Assembly (NCBI GenBank): GCA_015060735.1
Contig: SUXX01000007.1
Span: 1 to 64,000 of the forward strand
Reading direction: 5' to 3'
DNA: 64,000 bases
DNA from: Bacteroides sp.
GTDB lineage: Bacteria > Bacteroidota > Bacteroidia > Bacteroidales > Bacteroidaceae
This document shows positions 40,615-49,158 of the stretch, in pieces. The notes beneath the pieces were generated by a model that saw nothing but the letters and a program-made list of their open reading frames with translations, was not told the DNA's origin and made no database searches. Every line of letters starts with the position of its first letter. The stretch's first letter is position 1. The position numbers and the translations under genes are program-made.

Positions 40615-41118
40615 ATGTTGAAGAAAATTGCTTTAATCCTTTTGCTCATCGCTCCGATGAGTGTTTTCGCACAGAAATTCGGTCACATCAAGACTCAGGA
40701 CATTTTGACAGCTATGCCTGAATACACTAAGGCTCAGACCGACATTCAAACAATGCAGAAACAATATGAAGATGAAATCAAGCGTGCTTCTGAAGAATTG
40801 AACAAGAAGTTTACTGCTTACCAAGAAGAACAAGCTAACCTCCCGAAGAATATTCAGGAAAGACGCCAAAAGGAATTGCAGGAATTGAACCAGAAGGGCA
40901 TGCAAATGCAACAAGATGCTCAAATGGAATTGGAAAGATCATGGATGTCTATGTTGGAACCAATCGCCAAGAAGATTGATGATGCTATCAAGGCTGTAGG
41001 ACAAGAAGGAGGTTATGTCTACATCTTCGACTTGAACGCTACTCAGATTCCTTTCGTAAACGAAACATTGTCTACCGACGTAACTAGTGCTGTTAAGGCC
41101 AAGTTAGGTATTCAATAA
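40615..41118 (+). CDS. OmpH/Skp-family periplasmic chaperone, copy 2
   Basis: Paralogue of the previous gene: signal peptide ending VFAQ, FGHIKTQDILTAMPEYTKAQ, coiled coil 38-105 and a beta core ending TDVTSAVKAKLGI. 167 aa. Codons are strongly biased (AAG, GAA, GCT), suggesting higher expression than copy 1. The tandem pair may form mixed trimers; that is inference. Confidence 0.92.
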   Translation: MLKKIALILLLIAPMSVFAQKFGHIKTQDILTAMPEYTKAQTDIQTMQKQYEDEIKRASEELNKKFTAYQEEQANLPKNIQERRQKELQELNQKGMQMQQDAQMELERSWMSMLEPIAKKIDDAIKAVGQEGGYVYIFDLNATQIPFVNETLSTDVTSAVKAKLGIQ

Positions 41119-41143
41119 TAACATTCTACAGAATCTATTATCA

Positions 41144-41189
41144 TCGTGTCATTCTAAACAGATTATCCGTCTGTTCAGAATGACACGAC
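41144..41189. repeat. TGTCATTCTGA-family hairpin, copy 2
   Basis: TCGTGTCATTCT AAACAGA ... TCTGTTC AGAATGACACGA forms a stem of about 12 perfect pairs, extended inward by AACAGA/TCTGTT. It lies between the second skp-like gene and murI and could terminate the bam cluster, although no U-tract follows. Confidence 0.75.
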
Positions 41190-41205
41190 ATTTTAAAAGA
41201 CCACA

Positions 41206-42051
41206 ATGAAAAACGGTGAGTTGCTCCATACAGGACCTATCGGAGTGTTCGATTCCGGATACGGTGGATTAACCATACTGGAAAAATTTCGCGAACAGAT
41301 GCCCGAATACGATTATATCTATTTGGGTGATAATGCACGTACTCCTTATGGCACCCGATCGTTTGAAGTGGTATATGAATTTACCTTGCAAGCTGTTCGA
41401 AAACTGTTCGAGTTAGATTGTCCACTTGTCATCTTAGCCTGTAACACGGCCTCTGCCAAGGCTCTCCGTAGTATCCAGCAAATCAACCTTCCCCAACTAG
41501 ATGCTAGCCGTAGGGTATTAGGAGTCATTCGTCCTACGGCGGAATGTATCGGTCAATTGACACAAAGTTCACACGTTGGCATATTGGCTACCACCGGCAC
41601 CATTCATTCTGAGTCTTATCCTTTGGAGATTCGGAAACTCTTCCCCAACATTACTGTAACGGGAGAAGCTTGTCCCATGTGGGTACCATTGGTGGAGAAT
41701 AATGAATTCAATAGCCCCGGTGCTGATTATTTTGTCCAAAAGCACATTAAGAATCTATTGCAAAAAGACCCATTAATTGATTCCATTATCTTAGGTTGTA
41801 CCCACTATCCACTCTTACTGGAAAAAATAAAGCAGTTCATTCCTTCCCATATCCGCATCATTGCACAAGGAGACTATGTAGCCCAAAGTTTGCAAGATTA
41901 TCTTCGTCGACATCCCGAGATGAATGAGCGGTGCTCTACAAATGGGACTTGCCGTTTCCTCACCACCGAGAGTAAAGCAAAGTTCGAAGAATCAGCCTCT
42001 ATCTTCTTACGTCAAGACCAAATAAAAGTAGAGAGCATTTCGCTAGAATAG
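41206..42051 (+). CDS. murI: Glutamate racemase
   Basis: Supplies D-glutamate for peptidoglycan. The two catalytic Cys lie in ACNTASA and GCTHYPLL; the start shows IGVFDSGYGGLTIL and the middle YLGDNARTPYG. 281 aa. It lies after the bamA-skp block, keeping the envelope theme, and runs tail to tail with the LolC/E-like gene with only 3 bp between stop codons. Confidence 0.96.
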   Translation: MKNGELLHTGPIGVFDSGYGGLTILEKFREQMPEYDYIYLGDNARTPYGTRSFEVVYEFTLQAVRKLFELDCPLVILACNTASAKALRSIQQINLPQLDASRRVLGVIRPTAECIGQLTQSSHVGILATTGTIHSESYPLEIRKLFPNITVTGEACPMWVPLVENNEFNSPGADYFVQKHIKNLLQKDPLIDSIILGCTHYPLLLEKIKQFIPSHIRIIAQGDYVAQSLQDYLRRHPEMNERCSTNGTCRFLTTESKAKFEESASIFLRQDQIKVESISLE

Positions 42052-42054
42052 CAA

Positions 42055-43296
42055 TTAATGCTTGACCAACAGTTTCCGACTAAAATAACGGACAGGATAC
42101 CAAACGGACAGAAAACTAATAATCAAAACGGTAATCAGGACCAAAAGGACATCCTCCCAATGCACACTTACGGGATATGCATCGACTACAAAAGCACCGG
42201 CCGAAGAATCACCACCCAAAGTAATCCATCCATACTCTTGCTGAGCAAAGCAAAGTAGCAATCCCAACACGATACCAACCAATGAACCGATCATCGAAAT
42301 AAGACAACCCTCGAAAAGGAATATACGAGAAATAGTATGGTCGTCTGTCCCTAAATTACGTAAAACATTTACATCATCCCGTTTTTCGATAATAAGCATT
42401 GACAAAGAACCTATCACATTAAAACAAGCTATTAACAAAATAAAACATAGAAAAAAATAAGAAATAAGTTTCTCCACTTCCATAATGCGGAACGTGTCTG
42501 CTTGTTGTTCATAACGGTCTTTTACGGAAAAGTCATCGCCTAGAATTTCTGCGATCTTTTTTTTCACTTTTCCAACATTACTCCCTTCGGTCAGTTTCAA
42601 GTCAATCGAACTTATCTCAGTATCATATTGAAACAAATCTCGTGCAAAAGATAAAGAAGTCAGGATATAAGAAGCGTCATACTTCTGTTGATTTACGGCA
42701 AAAATCAATCCCGTGGAATGTAAATAAGCTGAATGAAGACTCGAAGCAGGATTGGCCACATTGATTTTGGCCCCTCTCTTAGGGACATACACTTCCAATG
42801 GATCGAGAAAACGAATACCCGTTCCCAAGACGGAAATTAATTCCACTCCCGGAATAGCATAATCGGCCACTTCATCATGCAAAATTCTCTCTCCTCGTCC
42901 ATACAAGATGCTATCAATGGGCGTCAACTGATAAAAATTGTCTTCAACTCCCTTGATAACCACCATCGCTTGCCTACCTTGATATTGCACCATGGCGTTG
43001 TCTTCTAAAGATTCGGAAATCACCTCTATCTCAGGCAATTGATGCAAGGATAATAGGCGAGAATCTTGTCCATCAAAGACTTTACCATTGACCGTCGTTA
43101 TCTTCAATTCCGGATCGAAAGCCGTAAAAAAGCGGGTTACCACTTCTTGAAAGCCATTGAAAACCGACAAGGTGCACACCAATGCCAATGTAGCCAAGGC
43201 TACCCCACATACCGAGATGCCCGATATGATATTTATGGCATTATGCGACTTTTTGGAGAAAAGATAACGCTTTGCAATGTAAAAAGGGAAGTTCAC
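42055..43296 (-). CDS. LolC/LolE-like lipoprotein-releasing ABC permease
   Basis: An inner-membrane subunit of the FtsX/MacB superfamily. N-terminal helix (about 15-45, NAINIISGISVCGVALATLALVCTLSVFNGFQ), a large periplasmic domain, then three helices (about 275-400, ISYFFLCFILLIACFNVIGSLSMLIIEKRDDVNVLRNLG). MNFPFYIAKRYLFSKKSHNAINIIS matches LolC/E openings. It should extract lipoproteins from the inner membrane with a LolD ATPase encoded elsewhere. It follows rbfA by 5 bp. Confidence 0.9.
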   Translation of the reverse strand: MNFPFYIAKRYLFSKKSHNAINIISGISVCGVALATLALVCTLSVFNGFQEVVTRFFTAFDPELKITTVNGKVFDGQDSRLLSLHQLPEIEVISESLEDNAMVQYQGRQAMVVIKGVEDNFYQLTPIDSILYGRGERILHDEVADYAIPGVELISVLGTGIRFLDPLEVYVPKRGAKINVANPASSLHSAYLHSTGLIFAVNQQKYDASYILTSLSFARDLFQYDTEISSIDLKLTEGSNVGKVKKKIAEILGDDFSVKDRYEQQADTFRIMEVEKLISYFFLCFILLIACFNVIGSLSMLIIEKRDDVNVLRNLGTDDHTISRIFLFEGCLISMIGSLVGIVLGLLLCFAQQEYGWITLGGDSSAGAFVVDAYPVSVHWEDVLLVLITVLIISFLSVWYPVRYFSRKLLVKH

Positions 43297-43301
43297 TCGC
43301 C

Positions 43302-43637
43302 TTACTTTTTCAAAAGTTCATCAATCCGTTCAACGTAATCCAACGAGTCGTCCACAAAGAATTTCAGCTCGGGAATGATACGCAATTGATGACGTACCCG
43401 AGTGCCTAACTCATAACGGATGGCCTTAGAATTGTTATTGATGTTCTTCACGATTTCTTCGGCTTTTGCCGAGGGGAAGACACTTAAATAAGCACGTACA
43501 ATACTCATGTCGGGGCTAATACGAACGGTGTTGACCGAAACGAGTACTCCATTCATAGACTTTGTTTGCAACAAGAATATTTCGCTCAATTCCTTCTGAA
43601 TCAAGCGACAAACTTTATTTTGTCTGGTTGTTTCCAT
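43302..43637 (-). CDS. rbfA: Ribosome-binding factor A
   Basis: Helps mature the 30S subunit at low temperature and is released by RsgA. At 111 aa it shows the KH-like family pattern: NKVCRLIQKELSEIFLLQ, VSVNTVRISPDMSIVRAYLSVFP, and YELGTRVRHQLRIIPELKFFVDDSLDYVERIDELL. It lies between the O-methyltransferase (4 bp) and the LolC/E permease (5 bp), a Bacteroidales gene order. Confidence 0.95.
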   Translation of the reverse strand: METTRQNKVCRLIQKELSEIFLLQTKSMNGVLVSVNTVRISPDMSIVRAYLSVFPSAKAEEIVKNINNNSKAIRYELGTRVRHQLRIIPELKFFVDDSLDYVERIDELLKK

Positions 43638-43641
43638 ATCT

Positions 43642-44280
43642 TCACTTTTTTCTTATAATCGTCAATCCGTCTCTCAACGGTAAAATTACTTTCTCTACTC
43701 TTTCGTCCTTTGCCACCCAATCGTTGAAAGCCTTGATGCCAATGGTTTGCATGTCGGTATGATGTGGTTCTTCCAATACGTGCCCGTCCCACAAGGTGTT
43801 GTCGGCAATGATGTAACCACCCGGAGAAAGCATCTTCAATACCAGCTCATAATATTCCATGTATTTTCGCTTATCACCATCAACAAAAGCCAAATCGAAC
43901 GTGATGTCCATGTGTGGCAACAACTCCAAGGCATCTCCGATATAAAACTTTATCTTGTCCGCATAAGGAGATTGTTCCAGCCAAGGGCGGGTGAAATCTT
44001 CTTGCTCGTCATTGATTTCGAAGGTGTGCAACATGGCTCCCTCTTCCAAGCCTTCGGCCAGACAAAGGGCGGAATATCCACTATATGTGCCTATCTCGAG
44101 TACTTGCTTGGGACGAATCATCTGCACAAACATCTTGAGCATCCGCCCTTGCAAATGACCGGAGGCCATGCGAGGACGAAGTAACTTGACGTGTGTATCA
44201 CGATAGAGAGCTTTCAGATAACCGCTTTCTTCGTCAATGTGCCGGAGGATGTATTCATCCAAAGCGTCTGTCTCCTTCAT
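43642..44280 (-). CDS. Class I SAM-dependent O-methyltransferase
   Basis: A 212-residue methyltransferase of the caffeoyl-CoA/catechol family. It shows VLEIGTYSGYSALCLAEGL (SAM site), FDLAFVDGDKRKYMEYYELVLKMLSPGGYIIADNTLW (metal and substrate site) and a terminal LPLRDGLTIIRKK. The bacterial substrate is unknown; tRNA wobble hydroxyuridine methylation (TrmR-like) is one possibility. Its start abuts the pyk stop. Confidence 0.88.
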   Translation of the reverse strand: MKETDALDEYILRHIDEESGYLKALYRDTHVKLLRPRMASGHLQGRMLKMFVQMIRPKQVLEIGTYSGYSALCLAEGLEEGAMLHTFEINDEQEDFTRPWLEQSPYADKIKFYIGDALELLPHMDITFDLAFVDGDKRKYMEYYELVLKMLSPGGYIIADNTLWDGHVLEEPHHTDMQTIGIKAFNDWVAKDERVEKVILPLRDGLTIIRKK

Positions 44281-45744
44281 TTATAAATATCGGTTACGGT
44301 TAGGCAATACATAATCCAAGCCATATCCCAGTACGTCGCCTACAACATTGATTTCGAGGAATGATGTGCGAGCACCTTGCTTGCCACTACTTAAATAGGC
44401 TACCATATCGTTTTCTGAAAGTACACCATCGTCCATCAACTTGCGAAGGGCAGCAAAGTAGTAGGCCTGACCATTGGCCTTTTCCGGCATGTAGATGGCT
44501 TCCACGCCATACGACAAGGCCAGGTGACGCATGGTCTTTTCCTTGTAACAAATGGCCAATACTGGATATTTCCCTCGGAAAGCTGCGAGGTTACGGGCTG
44601 TTCGTCCGCTGAAGCTATCGGTTATGATAGCCTTGATATTCAGTTTGTTGGTTGCCTTTACGGCTTGTTTGGCTAGAAATGCGGTGACATCGTTCGAGCC
44701 GGGAATCAAAGGTATCTTGATGTTGTTTTCCTGAGACTTGTCCTTCTCTGCTTGGGCAGCAATCTTAGCCATCGTACGGACTGCTTCTACGGGATATTTG
44801 CCATAGGCGGTTTCGCCACTCAGCATTAGGGCATCGGTGCGGTAATAGATGGCATTGGCGATGTCGGTCACCTCGGCACGGGTGGGACGAGGATTGTTTA
44901 TCATGGTGTGCAACATCTGAGTAGCCACAATAACAGGCTTCTTGGCTAATGTACATTTTTTAATGAGCATACGTTGGATACCCGGAATTCGTTCTTGAGG
45001 AACTTCGATACCCAAATCTCCACGGGCAATCATCACACCGTCGGCCACTTCGAGGATTTCATCAATGTTGTCCACCCCTTCTTGGTTTTCAATCTTGGCA
45101 ATGATACGGATATCACTTCCGTAATTATCCAATATCTCGCGGATATCGAGCACATCTTGCTTGTTGCGTACAAACGAGTGAGCAATATAGTCAATATCAC
45201 TTTCGATAGCAAAGAGGATGTTGTTGCGGTCTTTTTCGGTGAGGGAAGGCAGGTTAATGCGTACTCCCGGCACATTCACGCTCTTTCGATTGCCTAAGGT
45301 AGCTTCGTTCTGCACTTCACATAACAAGAAGTCTTCGTTCTTTTCGATGACCCGAAGTTCCAGATCGCCATCATCAATCAGGATGGTTCCGTCCAGCTTC
45401 AAGTCTTTCACAAAATCCGGATAAGACACGAAGATGCATTCCCGGCAGGTTTCCTGTTCGGGATTGCCGATTATTTTGACGCGATCTCCGATATGAAAAG
45501 GTATCGGCTCCTTGTTCACCAACGAGGTGGTTCGTATTTCGGGTCCCTTAGTATCCATGAGGATGGCAATCCGGTTGGAAACTTCACGCACATTGGCTAT
45601 TAGTTTCTCGAAGCCTTCCCGCGAAGCATGGGCGGTGTTCATACGAACTACGTTCATGCCCGCTTCAAACAAATCTCTAATAAAATCAACATCACAACGC
45701 AAATCTGAGATTGACGCTACGATTTTGGTTTGTTTCAACATCAT
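44281..45744 (-). CDS. pyk: Pyruvate kinase
   Basis: Last step of glycolysis, PEP to pyruvate with ATP formation. It shows KIVASISDLRCDVDFIRDLFEAGMNVVRMNTAHA, DTKGPEIRTT, the metal/substrate region IIAKIENQEGVDNIDEILEVADGVMIARGDLGIEVP and TQMLHTMINNPRPTRAEVTDIANAI. 487 aa. The second Met could be the start. It leads a tight leftward operon with the methyltransferase, rbfA and the Lol-like permease. Confidence 0.96.
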   Translation of the reverse strand: MMLKQTKIVASISDLRCDVDFIRDLFEAGMNVVRMNTAHASREGFEKLIANVREVSNRIAILMDTKGPEIRTTSLVNKEPIPFHIGDRVKIIGNPEQETCRECIFVSYPDFVKDLKLDGTILIDDGDLELRVIEKNEDFLLCEVQNEATLGNRKSVNVPGVRINLPSLTEKDRNNILFAIESDIDYIAHSFVRNKQDVLDIREILDNYGSDIRIIAKIENQEGVDNIDEILEVADGVMIARGDLGIEVPQERIPGIQRMLIKKCTLAKKPVIVATQMLHTMINNPRPTRAEVTDIANAIYYRTDALMLSGETAYGKYPVEAVRTMAKIAAQAEKDKSQENNIKIPLIPGSNDVTAFLAKQAVKATNKLNIKAIITDSFSGRTARNLAAFRGKYPVLAICYKEKTMRHLALSYGVEAIYMPEKANGQAYYFAALRKLMDDGVLSENDMVAYLSSGKQGARTSFLEINVVGDVLGYGLDYVLPNRNRYL

Positions 45745-45841
45745 ATATTTATATCCGTTTTTATAATTTCACTTTCAAGGGCAAACGCCTTCACGTTTTT
45801 TTTATTTGCGAAGGTGTTTCGACCCGAACGTCTTCACGTTT

Positions 45842-46264
45842 TCATTTCCGAATCAAAGCCTCTACCGCCAACCGATAAGAGTGTAAACCGAAACCGCAAA
45901 TCACACCCATACAAGCCGCAGAAATCATTGACTTGTGGCGGAACTCCTCACGAGCATGGACATTTGAGATATGTACCTCGATGACAGGCGTCTTAATCGC
46001 TCGGATGGCGTCCAACAAGGCTATCGATGTATGCGTATAGGCTCCTGCATTCAAGATGATTCCATCATACTCAAACCCGATTTCGTGGATTTTGTTTATC
46101 ATTTCCCCTTCAATGTTTGACTGGAAATATTCGAACTCCACCTGAGGATAAACCTTCTTCAACTCAGCCAGATAATCCTCGAACGAGCGATTACCATACA
46201 CAGAAGGCTCCCGCTTTCCCAGCAAATTAATGTTAGGGCCATTGATTATTTGTATCTTCATCAT
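45842..46264 (-). CDS. aroQ: Type II 3-dehydroquinate dehydratase
   Basis: Third step of the shikimate pathway. It shows INGPNINLLGKREPSVYGN with the catalytic Tyr, ILNAGAYTHTSIALLDAI, VIEVHISNVHAREEFRHKSMIS with the catalytic His, and GVICGFGLHSYRLAVEAL. 140 aa. It is 97 bp upstream of pyk and divergent from xerD (63 bp between starts). Confidence 0.97.
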   Translation of the reverse strand: MMKIQIINGPNINLLGKREPSVYGNRSFEDYLAELKKVYPQVEFEYFQSNIEGEMINKIHEIGFEYDGIILNAGAYTHTSIALLDAIRAIKTPVIEVHISNVHAREEFRHKSMISAACMGVICGFGLHSYRLAVEALIRK

Positions 46265-46327
46265 TACAAATCAATCTAAAATTAATACCTTTGTAGAAAT
46301 ATTAGGGTACAAAGGTAGGAAAAAGAA

Positions 46328-47254
46328 ATGAAAAGCGAATTGAAAATGGACAATATATTAAGAAGATATGAACAATATCTGAAGTTGGAAAAATCGCTAT
46401 CTCCCCATACCATCGATGCTTATCTCACAGATTTATGGAAACTGATTCAGTTCCTCCATGACGAAGGCATTTCCTATCAACAAGCAACCCTCGAGGATTT
46501 GCAAGCTTTCTCCGCAAGTCTGTACGACCTTGGCATCTGTGCCCGTTCGCAAGCTCGCATCCTTTCCGGCATCCGAGCCTTCTACCGTTTTCTCGTTTTA
46601 GACAATTGGATAAAGGGCGACCCTAGTGAATTGCTCGAATCACCACAAACGGGCTTCCACCTTCCCGAGGTGCTCACGCTCGATGAAATAGATAACCTGA
46701 TAAATGCCATCGACCTTAGTACTCGCGAAGGGCAACGAAATCGGGCCATCCTCGAAACATTATATAGCTGCGGATTAAGAGTATCCGAGCTGTGTAACCT
46801 CAAGTTATCCAGTCTTTACTTGGATCAAAGTTTCATTAAAGTAGAAGGGAAAGGCGGTAAGCAACGTTTGGTGCCCATCTCCCCCCGGGCCATCCACGAG
46901 CTCCAACTCTACTTCATGGATAGAAACTTGACCCACATCAAGCCCGGATACGAAGACTATGTTTTCATCAGTAAACGAGGCCAAAACATCTCTCGCATCA
47001 TGATTTTTCACTTCATTAAAGAGTTAGCAGAAGCCATTGGCTTGAAGAAAACCATCAGCCCTCACACATTCCGACATTCCTTCGCCACGCATCTGTTGGA
47101 AGGGGGTGCCAACCTCCGAGCCATTCAATGCATGCTGGGGCATGAAAGCATCGGAACGACTGAAATTTACACACACATCGACCGCAACCGATTGCGTAGT
47201 GAAATCATTGAACACCATCCACGTAACAAAAAACACAGAAAAATCCCGAATTAA
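46328..47254 (+). CDS. xerD: Site-specific tyrosine recombinase XerD-like
   Basis: Resolves chromosome dimers at dif with XerC. The N-terminal SAM-like domain (about 8-95) precedes the catalytic domain with R151 (CGLRVSEL), K175 (KVEGKGG), H246 and R249 (HTFRH), H272 (LGHESI) and the nucleophile Y281 (TEIYTH). At 308 aa with full motifs and a conserved aroQ neighbour it is the housekeeping recombinase, not a mobile-element integrase. A start at MDNILRR (46346) is equally possible. Confidence 0.92.
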   Translation: MKSELKMDNILRRYEQYLKLEKSLSPHTIDAYLTDLWKLIQFLHDEGISYQQATLEDLQAFSASLYDLGICARSQARILSGIRAFYRFLVLDNWIKGDPSELLESPQTGFHLPEVLTLDEIDNLINAIDLSTREGQRNRAILETLYSCGLRVSELCNLKLSSLYLDQSFIKVEGKGGKQRLVPISPRAIHELQLYFMDRNLTHIKPGYEDYVFISKRGQNISRIMIFHFIKELAEAIGLKKTISPHTFRHSFATHLLEGGANLRAIQCMLGHESIGTTEIYTHIDRNRLRSEIIEHHPRNKKHRKIPN

Positions 47255-47309
47255 CCCACCTTTTAAAGAAAAAAACATTATATATAGCCTTCTTAAAAGA
47301 TATTTTTTG

Positions 47310-47317
47310 TATTTTTG
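47310..47317 (+). promoter_or_regulatory. -7 element of the TPR lipoprotein gene
   Basis: TATTTTTG, 37 bp before the ATG at 47355, matches TAnnTTTG. Confidence 0.5.
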
Positions 47318-47354
47318 CCCATAATTCAAAAAACATCTAAAAAGTAATAACACC

Positions 47355-49031
47355 ATGATTAAGAAACTCTATTTGCCTTTAATGGCTTTGTTTGTTCTTG
47401 CCCTATCATCTTGTGGCAAGATGGGAGAATTGTCCTCTGATTATTTCACAACAAATCCTGAAGTACTTGAAGCAGTTGCCGGTAAGGTTCCTGTAACCAT
47501 CAACGGTAAGTTCCCTGAAAAGTACATGAAGAAAAATGCAACAGTTGAAGTAACTCCGGTTTTGAAATGGAACGGTGGTGAAGCCAAAGGTCAGCCAGCT
47601 ATTTTCCAAGGCGAAAAAGTAGAAGGTAACGGTCAGACTATCTCATACAAGATGGGTGGTAACTACACCATGAAAGCTTCTTTCGACTACGTTCCTGAAA
47701 TGGCTAAGTCAGAATTGTTCTTGAACTTCAAGATTACAAGAGGCAGCAAGAGCTACACTATCCCTGCCGTAAAGATTGCCGATGGTGTTATCGCAACTTC
47801 AGAATTGCCTACAGTTGCTAGCTCTAACGCTTCATACGCTAACGATGCTTTCCAACGCATCATCAAGCAAGCTCAAGAAGCCAACATCATGTTCTTGATT
47901 CAACAAGCTAACTTGCGTAACAGCCAGTTGACTTCTGCTGAAATGAAAGAATTCCACAAGAAAGTAGCTGAAGTAAACGCTGACAAGAAGAACTACAAGT
48001 TGAACAACATCGAAGTTTCTGCATACGCTTCACCTGATGGTGGTGTGAAATTGAACACTGGTTTGGCTGAAAACCGTGAAGAAAATGCTGAAAAGTACTT
48101 GAACCGTCAATTGAAGAAGGCTAAGATTGAAACAAACGTAGATGCTAAGTATACTGCACAAGACTGGGAAGGCTTCCAAGAATTGGTTGCTAAATCTAAC
48201 TTGCAAGACAAGGATTTAATTCTCCGCGTTCTTTCTATGTATCAAGATCCTGAACAAAGAGAAAACGAAATCAAAAACATTTCTTCTGTTTACAAGACTT
48301 TGGCAGACGAAATCCTTCCTCAATTGCGTCGTGCACGCTTGACAGCTAACTACGACATCATCGGCCGTAGCGATGAAGAAATTGTAGAAGCTTTCGATAC
48401 TGACCCGAAAGTATTGAGCGTAGAAGAATTGCTTTATGCAGCAACTTTGACTAACGACAAGGCTCGCAAACAAGCTATCTTCACTAAGACTACACAACTC
48501 TATCCTAACGATTATCGTGCATACAACAACTTGGGTGAATTGGCTTTTGCAGCCGGTGATGCAGCCAAGGCTGAATCATACTTCAAGCAAGCACTTGCTA
48601 AGAATGGTAATGCTGCTGAAGCTAACGCTAACCTCGGTTTGTGCGAATTGTTGAAGAACAACGTATCTGCAGCCGAAACATATTTGAGCAAGGCTACCGG
48701 TGCTGATGCTGCTAACGAAGCAATGGGTAACCTCTACATCAAGCAAGGTCAATACCAAAGAGCTGTTACTGCATTCGGTGATGCTAAAACTAACAGTGCT
48801 GCTCAAGCACAAATCTTGGCTAAGGACTACAACAAGGCTAAGGCTACTTTGCAAGCCGTAGAAAACAAGGATGCCATGACAGACTATTTGATGGCTATTG
48901 TTGGTGCACGCACAAACAACGAATCATTGGTAAACAGCAGTTTGAAGAGTGCTATTGCTAAGGACGCTTCTTTGGCTAAGACTGCAGCTAACGACCGTGA
49001 ATTCGCAAAATACGCTAATTTGCTGAAGTAA
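47355..49031 (+). CDS. Abundant TPR lipoprotein with OmpA-like region
   Basis: A 558-residue envelope lipoprotein (lipobox ALSSC). Residues about 25-150 are beta-rich, about 160-270 contain an OmpA-like segment (NIEVSAYASPDGGVKLNTGLAENREENAEKYLNRQL), and about 365-520 carry TPR units (DYRAYNNLGELAFAAGDAAKAESYFKQALAKNGNAAEANANLGLCELL). Codon use is extremely uniform (AAG, AAC, GCT, GAA), as in the most highly expressed genes. A structural role at the outer membrane or peptidoglycan is inferred. A strong terminator follows. Confidence 0.82.
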   Translation: MIKKLYLPLMALFVLALSSCGKMGELSSDYFTTNPEVLEAVAGKVPVTINGKFPEKYMKKNATVEVTPVLKWNGGEAKGQPAIFQGEKVEGNGQTISYKMGGNYTMKASFDYVPEMAKSELFLNFKITRGSKSYTIPAVKIADGVIATSELPTVASSNASYANDAFQRIIKQAQEANIMFLIQQANLRNSQLTSAEMKEFHKKVAEVNADKKNYKLNNIEVSAYASPDGGVKLNTGLAENREENAEKYLNRQLKKAKIETNVDAKYTAQDWEGFQELVAKSNLQDKDLILRVLSMYQDPEQRENEIKNISSVYKTLADEILPQLRRARLTANYDIIGRSDEEIVEAFDTDPKVLSVEELLYAATLTNDKARKQAIFTKTTQLYPNDYRAYNNLGELAFAAGDAAKAESYFKQALAKNGNAAEANANLGLCELLKNNVSAAETYLSKATGADAANEAMGNLYIKQGQYQRAVTAFGDAKTNSAAQAQILAKDYNKAKATLQAVENKDAMTDYLMAIVGARTNNESLVNSSLKSAIAKDASLAKTAANDREFAKYANLLK

Positions 49032-49052
49032 TTCGTTCGATACGAAGATAAC

Positions 49053-49088
49053 CAAAGCAGGGTGTCCACATGGACATCCTGCTTTTTT
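49053..49088 (+). terminator. Intrinsic terminator after the TPR lipoprotein
   Basis: AAAGCAGGGTGTCC ACAT GGACATCCTGCTTTTTT with a U-tract, about 22 nt after the stop. Confidence 0.9.
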
Positions 49089-49158
49089 GTGTAAAATAAA
49101 CTCTCTTTTTGAATTGCCTTACACACAAAATGCGTATTTTAGCAGAAAATTTATAGAA

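Noticed and set aside
46328-47254. Tyrosine recombinase considered as integrase of a mobile element
   Set aside because: Full XerD length and motifs, housekeeping neighbours (aroQ, pyk), no att-like repeats or cargo genes around it.
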